A stretch of DNA of 64,000 nt from Cupriavidus metallidurans CH34. Lineage in GTDB: Bacteria; Pseudomonadota; Gammaproteobacteria; Burkholderiales; Burkholderiaceae. How positions within the stretch are numbered: the stretch's first letter is position 1; every line of letters starts with the position of its first letter. The translations under genes were made by a program, and so were the position numbers. Location of the stretch: the NCBI RefSeq assembly GCF_000196015.1, contig NC_007974.2, forward strand, positions 1,922,001 through 1,986,000. The letters are read 5' to 3'. Below the pieces are notes generated by a model. The model searched no databases and had not been told where the DNA came from. It saw only the letters and a list, made by a program, of their open reading frames with translations. Below, one piece after another: positions 1 to 7,173 of this stretch.

Positions 1-343
1 CCATCCAGACGAATGAATATGGCGTGTCCGAATTGGGCGTGATGATCGCCGTGTCGTTCGGCGTGAAGACGTTGGCCGTGTTGCCTATCTGGTTAAACGG
101 CGCTTTGAAGTTCGGACCGCCCTGGTCGACCGCCTGGGCGTAGAGCGTCTTGTACGCTTCGACGACCGGGTAGCCGTAGATGTAGGCTTCGCGCGCGATG
201 GAGCGGACTTCCGCTTCATTGACTGCGCTCGCGGCTCTCTCGTCAGTTGCCTGTTCCGTCGCAGGACCAATCTTCACGGACTGGCATCCCGACAACGCAA
301 AGACCGACAGCAAAGCGGCCACCAACAGATCCTTCATCGACAT
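1..343 (-). CDS. DUF1254-family lipoprotein, 3' end cut off by the window
   Basis: This reading frame is open to the window edge, so only the N-terminal 114 residues are visible. It begins at the ATG at 343 (a second in-frame ATG lies two codons later). Residues 1-20 form a lipoprotein signal ending in a lipobox (ALSGC), so the product should be anchored in the envelope. The visible part carries hallmarks of the DUF1254 N-terminal region: an EAYIYGYP motif, a GNTANVFTPNDT stretch and NSDTPYSFVW. DUF1254 proteins have no settled biochemical role. It lies 83 bases downstream of the alpha/beta hydrolase on the same strand and may belong to that transcript. The family call is fairly firm; the function is unknown. 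Confidence 0.75.
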   Translation of the reverse strand, partial: MSMKDLLVAALLSVFALSGCQSVKIGPATEQATDERAASAVNEAEVRSIAREAYIYGYPVVEAYKTLYAQAVDQGGPNFKAPFNQIGNTANVFTPNDTAIITPNSDTPYSFVWM

Positions 344-426
344 CACGGCTCCTAGACATTACAGCAGAGGGTTTCATGCTCCAAGTGCAGCACACATGGA
401 AAATTGCGACGCCCAACAGCACGTGT

Positions 427-1374
427 TCACGGTCGGCTGCCACTGCCCGCACGATGATCTCGGCCGCTTTTTTCGAGGGCGATGGGGGCGACACCAACGT
501 GCCGGTTCAGAAAAGCTAACTGCGCCGCGATACTGCTTGCGAACGCCGGTTCATCGTGCAAATGCAGCTCAAAGTGGTTACCTTCCACGAGATGGAACTC
601 GCAGTACGGTATGCGCCTGGACGCCCGTCGCGCGGCACTGGCCGGGGTGATCGTGTCATGGGTTCCGGCCACGATCAAGGTAGGCGCGGCGACCTTGTGC
701 GCGTGGCGAATCGGGCTGTAGAGTGGCACCTCCAGAAAGATGCGCGACAGTACCTTGTTCTCCCACGCCGTTCCCGCAGGCAGCAGCCTTGCATAACCAT
801 GCCAAGCGTCGTCGCCGGTCAACGCGGCCATATCACCGTGACGACCGATGATCGGGCTGTAGTGCTCGCGACGAATGACGCTGCCGCAGAGGTCGCGCAT
901 GGCCGCAAGCATCATGCGCAGCAAGAGATGGAAGGGTACCTGCTTCATGCTGGCCAGCCCACTGACATGCGGGACTTGGGCAATGACGGCTCGGACCCGA
1001 TGATCTGCAGCAGCAGTCTGGATGACGTGCCCGCCCGAGAACGATGTCCCCCACAACACCATGCGATCGGCGTCAACCTCTGGGAGTGAGCTCATATGTG
1101 CGATGGCAGCGGCCCAGTCCTGCAGGTGGCGGCGCGGGCTGACCCAGTGCCGCGGCTTGCCTTCGCTGTCGCCGAAGTTCCGGTAATCGAAGAGATATGC
1201 GGCGTAGCCTTCGGCCACGAACCGCTCGGCAAAGGCAGACAGACCGGCGGCGCGAATGGCGCCGAATCCGTGCGCCATGATGATGACGGGCGGGCGCGTC
1301 CCCTGGCTCGGCAGCATCAGCGTGGCCGCGCAACGCTCACCGTGGCTTTGGAAGGAAGAATCAATGCTGACCAT
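427..1374 (-). CDS. alpha/beta hydrolase (COG1073-like, BVMO partner)
   Basis: A 315-residue cytoplasmic alpha/beta-hydrolase with no signal peptide. Visible features are the oxyanion-hole HGFG (residues 35-38), the nucleophile elbow GTSFSGGH, a C-terminal acid in VAGTHDTITP and a histidine in EGNHFELH. The frame stays open upstream to 1488, but the ATG at 1374 is preferred. It has a GGAG ribosome site about nine bases upstream, and a start at 1488 would overlap the monooxygenase stop. The gene follows the monooxygenase by 31 bases on the same strand. A BVMO next to a hydrolase is a recurrent pair: the oxygenase converts a ketone to an ester or lactone, which the hydrolase opens. The substrate is not deducible. 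Confidence 0.85.
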   Translation of the reverse strand: MVSIDSSFQSHGERCAATLMLPSQGTRPPVIIMAHGFGAIRAAGLSAFAERFVAEGYAAYLFDYRNFGDSEGKPRHWVSPRRHLQDWAAAIAHMSSLPEVDADRMVLWGTSFSGGHVIQTAAADHRVRAVIAQVPHVSGLASMKQVPFHLLLRMMLAAMRDLCGSVIRREHYSPIIGRHGDMAALTGDDAWHGYARLLPAGTAWENKVLSRIFLEVPLYSPIRHAHKVAAPTLIVAGTHDTITPASAARRASRRIPYCEFHLVEGNHFELHLHDEPAFASSIAAQLAFLNRHVGVAPIALEKSGRDHRAGSGSRP

Positions 1375-1405
1375 GCAAGGCTCCGATGCGGAATGCGGCT
1401 GAACC

Positions 1406-2935
1406 TCACACGGCTGTTTCGTCCATGCTGGTTGCCACAAGGTCGCAGGCTGGCCGGCCGCGCGCCACCGTCGTGGTCGTTGCGGCACGGACGAACCTCA
1501 GCGCTGGATCGTGAATCGGATGCCTCGTCAACATCTCGCGATCGGCCACGAAGTTGTGGAGAACGCGCCAGGGAGGCGTACGGCCCTGACGAGGCAAGGT
1601 ACTCCGACCGCGTTGCACGTAACCAGACTGCAGGGAATCCATGACCGTTTCTTCCAGCATTTCCCCGGCTGGGGCGATTGGCGTTACGACGTTGTAGCCG
1701 TGGCGGTCCATGTGGTTGAGCAGGCGGCAGATGTAGTTGGCGGCCAGGTCGACCTTCAATGTCCAGGATGCGTTGGTATAGCCAAACAGGTTGGCCAGGT
1801 TGGGCACGTCCTGCATCAGCACGCTCTTGTAGGTCATGAGACTGCTGGGGTGCCGCGGCCGCCCATCCACCTGTACCTCCATGCCACCAAGGGACTGGAG
1901 CTGAAGCCCGGTGGCCGTGATGATGATGTCAGCGTCGAGGCTCTTGCCCGACTTCAGGCGGACGCCGGTTTCGGTAAAGGTCTCGATGTGGTCCGTCACC
2001 ACAGAGGCCTTGCCTTCGGAGATAACCTTGAAGAGATCGCCGTCAGGCACTGCGCACAACCGCTGGTCCCACGGGTTGTAACTGGGCGAAAAGTGCCGCA
2101 TGTCGGCGCCATGTCCGAGCTGTTGTTCAACATGCGACAGCAGCCAGGAGCGGACGCGCCGCGGCCACCGCTTTGCGGTCCTGTAGATGAAGCGCTGCAG
2201 GCGGATATTGCGCCACCGTGCCAGGCCATACACCCAGCGTGCCGGCAGCATCTTTTGCAGGACGGCAGAGATCTTGTCATATGCCGGCACCGAGAAGACG
2301 TAGCTGGGCGAGCGCTGCAGCATCGTGACGTGTGACGCCTGACCGGCCATGGCCGGGACCAGCGTCACCGCCGTCGCGCCACTGCCGATCACGACGACAC
2401 GCTTGCCCCGATAGTCCAGATCTTCAGGCCAGTGTTGCGGATGGACGCAGATGCCCTGGAACCGCTCAAGGCCGGCAAAGTCGGGCCGGTGCCCGTGGTC
2501 GTAGTTGTAGTAGCCCGTGCAGGGGATCAGGAACTTGCAAGTGAGGGTACGGGTATCGTGGCTGCCTTCCTGCTGTGTGGTGACGGTCCAGTACTGGTCC
2601 TCGCTCGACCACGATGCCCGCAGGACTTTCAGCCCGAACTGGATCCACTTGTCGACACCGTATTCGCGCGCGGTATCGCCAATGTAGCGACGGATCGAAG
2701 GGCCGTCGGCAAGGACTTTCAACTCGTGCCACGGGCGGAACTTGTAGCCGAAGCTGAACATGTCCGAATCTGAGCGGATGCCGGGATACCGGAACAGGTC
2801 CCATGTCCCGCCGATGGCACTGCGCCGCTCCAGGATGCCGACGCGCTTGCCCGGACATGCCTCAGCCAGGTGGCATGCCATGCCGATGCCGGATAGTCCG
2901 GCGCCGATAATCAATACGTCGTAATTGGCGTTCAC
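1406..2935 (-). CDS. flavin-containing / Baeyer-Villiger-type monooxygenase
   Basis: 509 residues, the usual size for a class B flavoprotein monooxygenase. An FAD-binding Rossmann motif GAGLSG opens the protein. The Baeyer-Villiger fingerprint FxGxxxHxxxWP is present as FQGICVHPQHWP near residue 160. It is followed by the NADPH-binding Rossmann motif GSGATA near residue 190. The enzyme should use NADPH and O2 to oxidise a ketone or a soft nucleophile. The hydrolase downstream favours ketone-to-ester chemistry; EthA-like monooxygenases are the nearest group I recognise. The C-terminal 30 residues are low in conserved features. A divergent AraC-type regulator begins 99 bases upstream and probably controls it. 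Confidence 0.9.
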   Translation of the reverse strand: MNANYDVLIIGAGLSGIGMACHLAEACPGKRVGILERRSAIGGTWDLFRYPGIRSDSDMFSFGYKFRPWHELKVLADGPSIRRYIGDTAREYGVDKWIQFGLKVLRASWSSEDQYWTVTTQQEGSHDTRTLTCKFLIPCTGYYNYDHGHRPDFAGLERFQGICVHPQHWPEDLDYRGKRVVVIGSGATAVTLVPAMAGQASHVTMLQRSPSYVFSVPAYDKISAVLQKMLPARWVYGLARWRNIRLQRFIYRTAKRWPRRVRSWLLSHVEQQLGHGADMRHFSPSYNPWDQRLCAVPDGDLFKVISEGKASVVTDHIETFTETGVRLKSGKSLDADIIITATGLQLQSLGGMEVQVDGRPRHPSSLMTYKSVLMQDVPNLANLFGYTNASWTLKVDLAANYICRLLNHMDRHGYNVVTPIAPAGEMLEETVMDSLQSGYVQRGRSTLPRQGRTPPWRVLHNFVADREMLTRHPIHDPALRFVRAATTTTVARGRPACDLVATSMDETAV

Positions 2936-3034
2936 GCAGCGTCTCCTTATGTCTGGCCTTGTCGTCCGGAAACTGTAGCGCGTGGCGCCAAGCCACTCTT
3001 GACGTCACGAGACAATTAATTTACGTTACGAGCC

Positions 3035-4054
3035 ATGGATGCCCTAGTGCGAACAAGCGGACTGCGTGGCTACCCGGCGCTGATGCGCGCCATGGGTTGC
3101 GACCCCGCGCCGCTGCTGCGGCGCTATCACGTCGACGAAGGGGCGCTCGACAGCGACGACGCCATGATTTCCCTGCGTGCTGTCGTGCATCTTCTGGAGG
3201 CCAGCGCGGAACAGACCCGGACCGGTGACTTCGGCCTGCGCTTGTCCAACCACCAGAGCATTGACGTGCTGGGGCCCTTGAGCATTGCGTTGCAGAATGC
3301 AACGACAATCCGCGCCGGTATGGATTTCGCGGCGCACCATATGTTTGTGCATAGTCCGGGTCTCGTCTACACAGTCCACGAGCACAGCGAGATTGCGAAG
3401 GATGCGGCCGAGGTCTCCATCGAGATCCGGCTCTCGCGTCAGCCGGCCCAGCGGCAAGCCATTGACCTGTGCCTGGCGGATATGCACAACTTCACCCGGC
3501 TACTCGCCGGCGACCGATACGCGCTTCGCGCGGTGTCCATTCCTCACACGCCGATTGCATCGCTTAGCACCTACGAGCGCTTCTTTGGCGCCAGGGTATT
3601 GGTGGAGCAGCCAAGGGCCAGTCTGCATCTCAGCCGCAGCACGCTTGCGGCCGACCTGCTGGGCGTCGACGCCACGTTGCGGCGGATCGCGGAGGACTAT
3701 ATCTTCCGCAATTTCCGCAGCGAGCACGGCAGTGTTTCGGATCGTGTGCGGCAGGTGCTGCGCGACACGCTGGGCACGTCGAGCCACAGCAAGGCCAGCG
3801 TGGCCGATCTGTTGGCCATGCACCCGCGCACGATGCAACGCCGCCTTACCGCGGAGGCAACCAGTTTCGAGGCCATAAGAAACGATGTGCGCAAGGAGTT
3901 GGCGATGCGCTATTTGTCCGAAACCAATCTGCCTCTCGGGCAGATCACCCTGCTTCTTGGCCTTCCCGCCCAATCTGCATTGTCGCGGGCCTGCCGTCAG
4001 TGGTATGGCGCCGCCCCTTCGGCACTGCGCAAACATAAACGCACCCCAGATTGA
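3035..4054 (+). CDS. AraC-family transcriptional regulator (arabinose_bd_2/HTH_18 type)
   Basis: 339 residues. The N-terminal two thirds match the helical ligand-binding region seen in OruR/ArgR-type AraC regulators (LRGYPALMRAMGCDPAPLL at the start, later GPLSIALQNATT). The C-terminal ~100 residues hold the two helix-turn-helix units, including HPRTMQRRLTAEATSFEAIR and LPLGQITLLLGLPAQSALSRA. The start is the ATG at 3035; the next in-frame ATG would truncate the first helix. It diverges from the monooxygenase-hydrolase pair, the usual arrangement for an activator of the adjacent catabolic genes. The inducer is unknown. A hairpin followed by T residues lies directly after the stop. Confidence 0.88.
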   Translation: MDALVRTSGLRGYPALMRAMGCDPAPLLRRYHVDEGALDSDDAMISLRAVVHLLEASAEQTRTGDFGLRLSNHQSIDVLGPLSIALQNATTIRAGMDFAAHHMFVHSPGLVYTVHEHSEIAKDAAEVSIEIRLSRQPAQRQAIDLCLADMHNFTRLLAGDRYALRAVSIPHTPIASLSTYERFFGARVLVEQPRASLHLSRSTLAADLLGVDATLRRIAEDYIFRNFRSEHGSVSDRVRQVLRDTLGTSSHSKASVADLLAMHPRTMQRRLTAEATSFEAIRNDVRKELAMRYLSETNLPLGQITLLLGLPAQSALSRACRQWYGAAPSALRKHKRTPD

Positions 4055-4083
4055 TGGGTAATTCGCTGCCAGGCGAAAAAAAT

Positions 4084-4117
4084 CCCCTCGACCATGTGTG
4101 ATCATGAGGGGCTTTTT
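4084..4117 (+). terminator. intrinsic terminator after the AraC-type regulator
   Basis: A six-base-pair stem (CCCCTC at 4084-4089, GAGGGG at 4106-4111) closes a 16-base loop and is followed by CTTTTT. A run of seven A residues precedes it, so it may also act on transcripts from the other strand. It begins 29 bases after the regulator's stop codon. Confidence 0.7.
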
Positions 4118-4591
4118 AACGGTCCGCACCTGGGGGAGAGGACGCCGACGTCGCGCTCTGTGAGAGGCTGACCTTACGGCCGTCCGGATCATCGGCCAGC
4201 CAAACCAGCAGGCGAACGACGGCTGTGCTTCGGCAAGAGACACCTGAGTAGGCTGTCACCGAACGGCACTTCTGGATCGGAAGTCGCCATTAAAGTCGCT
4301 CGAGAGCGGATGACCGCGAAAGGGCGAGCGGAGGCCCTCGAATGCCCTCTGGACGGCCACCGGCGACTGATGGTCAAGGCAGTAATGTGTCGCCGTTTGA
4401 GTACCAACGTGCTGCGGGCGTTTGTGTCGCGCCAGTGCCGAGTTCGCGTCCTATCCAATTTCGGGGGGCGGGGGGGGCGAGAAGGCCTATGGTTTTTGCT
4501 TACCTTCCGCAGGATCGTTGGCCGAACGCCGAGGACGGCACGTCAACCCACGCACGCCCCGTCGCGCAATCTTTCCGTGCCGACCGCCCCT
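4118..4591. other. 474-base stretch without a recognisable gene
   Basis: Open frames exist on both strands, but none has a recognisable domain, a good ribosome site or a neighbour to couple to. The only local oddity is a G-rich tract around 4462-4478 (G6-C-G8). It may be decayed coding DNA or plain intergenic sequence. Confidence 0.5.
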
Positions 4592-6100
4592 TCAGCCTTG
4601 CCTGCTGCTTGCCAAATTCCACAGCGTAGCCGAACGGGTTCCCGTACGGCAGTACGCAAGTACGGGCTTCGGCAGCTCTGCCACGAGCAAACCGAAGGCT
4701 GCAGCGGCTTCGACGGTGACATCACCCGATTCCACGGGCAGGTAGTGCGCAGCCATGCCAAGCGAACTGGCAACCTCCGCGATTTTCGCGAACTGGGTCT
4801 GGCCGGCCGCCTCTCCATCGTGCCGGTTGCAGACAATGGAACGGAATCCAATCGCATGCGCCGCCCGTACGTCGGCTCCGCTTAACTGTGGCGCCACGCT
4901 CACGTCGTTCGAGAGCTGCCTGATCTGCATGTCCTGTCGGCCCGCGCCCACTTCCAGACAGCGCTCTATGGCCCCACGAAAGCAGTCGACCGCAAAATCC
5001 ACGTCTGCCTCCGTTGTGAAGCGTCCGAGGCTCAGGCGAACTGTGCGCTCCGCCGAATCCTTACCCAGACCGATGCAAGTCAGCACGTGAGACGGTTTGC
5101 CAGCCGCCGAATTGCAGGCAGACGTTGAGGAGATGGCCAGGTTGTCGGCCAACATGGACGGGAGAAAATTGGGCAACTCCACAGTCAGACTGAGTGTGTG
5201 CGGAATGCGGACTGCGGAACTGACGTTTTGCGTGATGGCGCCTGTCGCGCGCACACCACTCAGCAAACGCTCGCTCAGTTGCGCGATGCGCTCGTTGTCC
5301 GAAGCCATTTCTGTCCGCGCCAGTTCGCAAGCCGTTCCCATGCCGACAATCTGGTGCGTGGCGAGGGTGCCAGACCGTAGTCCCTGCTCGTGTCCTCCAC
5401 CATGCATCTGGCAAGCGATACGCGATGCCACTTCGCGGCTCACATAGAGCGCACCGATGCCCTTCGGACCATATACTTTGTGTGCCGACATCGACAGCAG
5501 ATCCACGCCCATCGCCTTTACGTCAATCGCGGTCTTGCCAACCGCCTGCGCCGCGTCCACGTGAAGCAGAGCGCCAGCGGCGTGAACGAGCCGCGAGATC
5601 TCGGCGATGTTGGTAAGGGTGCCGATCTCGTTGTTCACCATCATCAACGAAACGAGGCCCGTGTGATGGCTGCAGGCCGCTTCCACAGCGGCCTGCGAAA
5701 TCTCGCCTGACGGATCCGGCAAGAGGTAGGAAACGGAAACGTCAAGTCGCTCAAGGTACGACGCGGTGTCCAGAATTGCCTTGTGCTCAAGCTTGCTGGT
5801 AACCAAATGGCGCCGTGTCGGCTCGCGGTCGAAAAAGCCCTTGAGAGCCAGATTGTTCGACTCTGTCGCGCCGGACGTCCAGACAATCTCGGATGGCTCT
5901 GCACCAATCAGAGCGGCGACCTGGGCGCGAGCCTGCTCGACCAGATCCTTTGCCTTCAGCCCTGCAGCGTGGGAGTTCGACGCAGGGTTTCCGAAGACGC
6001 CGGCGGCCCCCAGGCAGCCGAACATCGCCTCCATGACACGAGGGTCCGCCGGTGTGGTTGCAGCGTAATCGAAGTACCGCAGAGTGTCCGTGCTCATCAT
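4592..6100 (-). CDS. cysteine desulfurase (NifS/IscS class) fused to a C-terminal DUF442 (Blh-like) domain
   Basis: 502 residues, about 110 longer than a stand-alone cysteine desulfurase. Residues 1-385 are a class V aminotransferase-fold desulfurase: YFDYAATTP at the start, SGATESNN, the PLP lysine in SAHKVYGPKG, and the loop SSTSACNSAAGKPSHV carrying the persulfide-forming cysteine. The last ~105 residues match DUF442, the phosphatase/rhodanese-like domain of Blh proteins in persulfide-oxidation operons. It begins MQIRQLSNDVSVAPQLS and ends with the cysteine loop YCRTGTRSATLW. Inference: the fused domain may take or regulate the persulfide sulfur. The start at 6100 follows AAGGA. The gene stands alone with no iscU or scaffold gene beside it, which argues against a housekeeping Isc role. 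An upstream imperfect palindrome may be its operator. Confidence 0.85.
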   Translation of the reverse strand: MMSTDTLRYFDYAATTPADPRVMEAMFGCLGAAGVFGNPASNSHAAGLKAKDLVEQARAQVAALIGAEPSEIVWTSGATESNNLALKGFFDREPTRRHLVTSKLEHKAILDTASYLERLDVSVSYLLPDPSGEISQAAVEAACSHHTGLVSLMMVNNEIGTLTNIAEISRLVHAAGALLHVDAAQAVGKTAIDVKAMGVDLLSMSAHKVYGPKGIGALYVSREVASRIACQMHGGGHEQGLRSGTLATHQIVGMGTACELARTEMASDNERIAQLSERLLSGVRATGAITQNVSSAVRIPHTLSLTVELPNFLPSMLADNLAISSTSACNSAAGKPSHVLTCIGLGKDSAERTVRLSLGRFTTEADVDFAVDCFRGAIERCLEVGAGRQDMQIRQLSNDVSVAPQLSGADVRAAHAIGFRSIVCNRHDGEAAGQTQFAKIAEVASSLGMAAHYLPVESGDVTVEAAAAFGLLVAELPKPVLAYCRTGTRSATLWNLASSRQG

Positions 6101-6166
6101 TCATCCTTCAGAAGGGTAGAAATGCTACGACGAGCGCACTAAAAATTGCTTCCAAAATCCATGATC

Positions 6167-6204
6167 GATATTGGAATGTGGAGCATATGATGCTACCAAA
6201 TATC
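6167..6204. promoter_or_regulatory. imperfect inverted repeat upstream of the desulfurase-DUF442 gene
   Basis: The core is AGCAT (6182-6186), ATG, ATGCT (6190-6194). It extends outward as TGG-A-GCAT against ATGCT-A-CCA, and further as GATATTGG (6167-6174) against CCAAATATC (6196-6204) with unequal spacing. It sits 67-104 bases upstream of the start at 6100 in an AT-rich patch. It is a plausible regulator site, possibly for an ArsR/BigR-type sulfur sensor. No such regulator gene is in the window. Confidence 0.35.
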
Positions 6205-6491
6205 ATTTTTGCAGAATGCTCTCGCGCTACCTGCTCGCGCGGGCAGACTGAAGTGGTGCCCTGCCGGGTCCCTTTGCTGCATCTGTCCTTCGTGGCGGTG
6301 AAAGTTGCGTCGAGAATCAATGAGAGGTCAGAGAGTCGGCCTGCGTTACGGCATACTTGGCCAAATCCGATGCATTGTGTTCTCGGTAGACAATTGCCCT
6401 CGCCCGATATGCCCAGGCAGCCCGCAACGCATACCCCCTGCGGCAAAGCGCCACGCAAACTTCCTTGAGCACGATCAGGCGTTTCGTACTA

Positions 6492-6515
6492 AACTTTCAC
6501 AAAATTCTGAAAGTT
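6492..6515. promoter_or_regulatory. palindromic operator candidate immediately upstream of the GbsR/MarR-type gene
   Basis: A perfect 7-base inverted repeat, AACTTTC (6492-6498) and GAAAGTT (6509-6515), has a 10-base AT-rich spacer. Related TTTCG/CGAAA bases flank both arms. It ends 10 bases before the regulator ATG at 6526, so a bound repressor would block its transcription or translation initiation. MarR-class proteins usually bind such dyads and autoregulate. Which protein binds here is inference. Confidence 0.5.
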
Positions 6516-6525
6516 CGAAACGAAC

Positions 6526-7170
6526 ATGCAACTCTCGCCCCTGATCCAGCGCTTTGTTCTCCACTTCGGGGAGATGGGCAGTCGCTGGGGGATTAACCGA
6601 ACGGTTGGTCAGATTTACGCCCTGCTCTTCACTGCCTCGCGCCCCCTCAACGCCGACGAAATCGCCGAATCTCTTGGATTTTCACGCTCGAATGTCAGCA
6701 TCGGCCTGAAGGAACTGGAATCCTGGAGCCTGGTGCGGCTGTCGCACCAGCCCGGCGACCGGCGCGAATATTTCTCCGCGCCCGACGACGTCTGGGCCAT
6801 CTTCCGCACGCTGGCCGAGGAACGCCGCCGGCGCGAGATCGATCCCACGTTGTCGATGCTGCGCGAAGTGCAGCTCGAAACGCCGACATCGCCCGAGGAT
6901 CTCCATGCGCAGGCGCGCATGAAGGAGATGTACGGGCTGATTTTCCTGGTCACCACGTGGTTCGGCGACATGCAGAAGCTTGACGTCGCCACGCTGGAAA
7001 AGCTGATGCGCCTGGGCTCGCGCGTCACCAAGCTGCTCGACGTGAAGGACCGTCTGACCTCTGCCATTGGTATCGGCAGGGAGAAGGCCTCCAACAAGGC
7101 ATCGAGCAAGCCAGCCCCCCGGGAAGCCGCCAAGGCCCCCGCGAAGTCCGCCCGTTCCCGCAAGGAGTAA
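6526..7170 (+). CDS. GbsR/MarR-type transcriptional regulator upstream of cioAB
   Basis: 214 residues. The N-terminal ~110 residues form a winged helix-turn-helix of the GbsR type, with the recognition region ADEIAESLGFSRSNVSIGLKEL and wing QPGDRREYF. The middle is helical and the last 30 residues are a Lys/Ala/Pro-rich tail (KASNKASSKPAPREAAKAP), probably disordered. It is the first gene of a tight run: the GTG start of cioA comes 3 bases after its stop, and the cioA ribosome site overlaps its last codons. It is therefore probably a local regulator of the bd oxidase and of itself, through the dyad at 6492-6515. The effector is unknown. Confidence 0.82.
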   Translation: MQLSPLIQRFVLHFGEMGSRWGINRTVGQIYALLFTASRPLNADEIAESLGFSRSNVSIGLKELESWSLVRLSHQPGDRREYFSAPDDVWAIFRTLAEERRRREIDPTLSMLREVQLETPTSPEDLHAQARMKEMYGLIFLVTTWFGDMQKLDVATLEKLMRLGSRVTKLLDVKDRLTSAIGIGREKASNKASSKPAPREAAKAPAKSARSRKE

Positions 7171-7173
7171 TTC

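Noticed and set aside
1375-1488. N-terminal extension of the alpha/beta hydrolase
   Set aside because: It would overlap the end of the monooxygenase gene and has no family similarity; the ATG at 1374 has a ribosome site.
4310-4885. Plus-strand frames in and around the 4.1-4.6 kb gap
   Set aside because: No domain, no ribosome site, and partial overlap with the desulfurase-DUF442 gene on the other strand.
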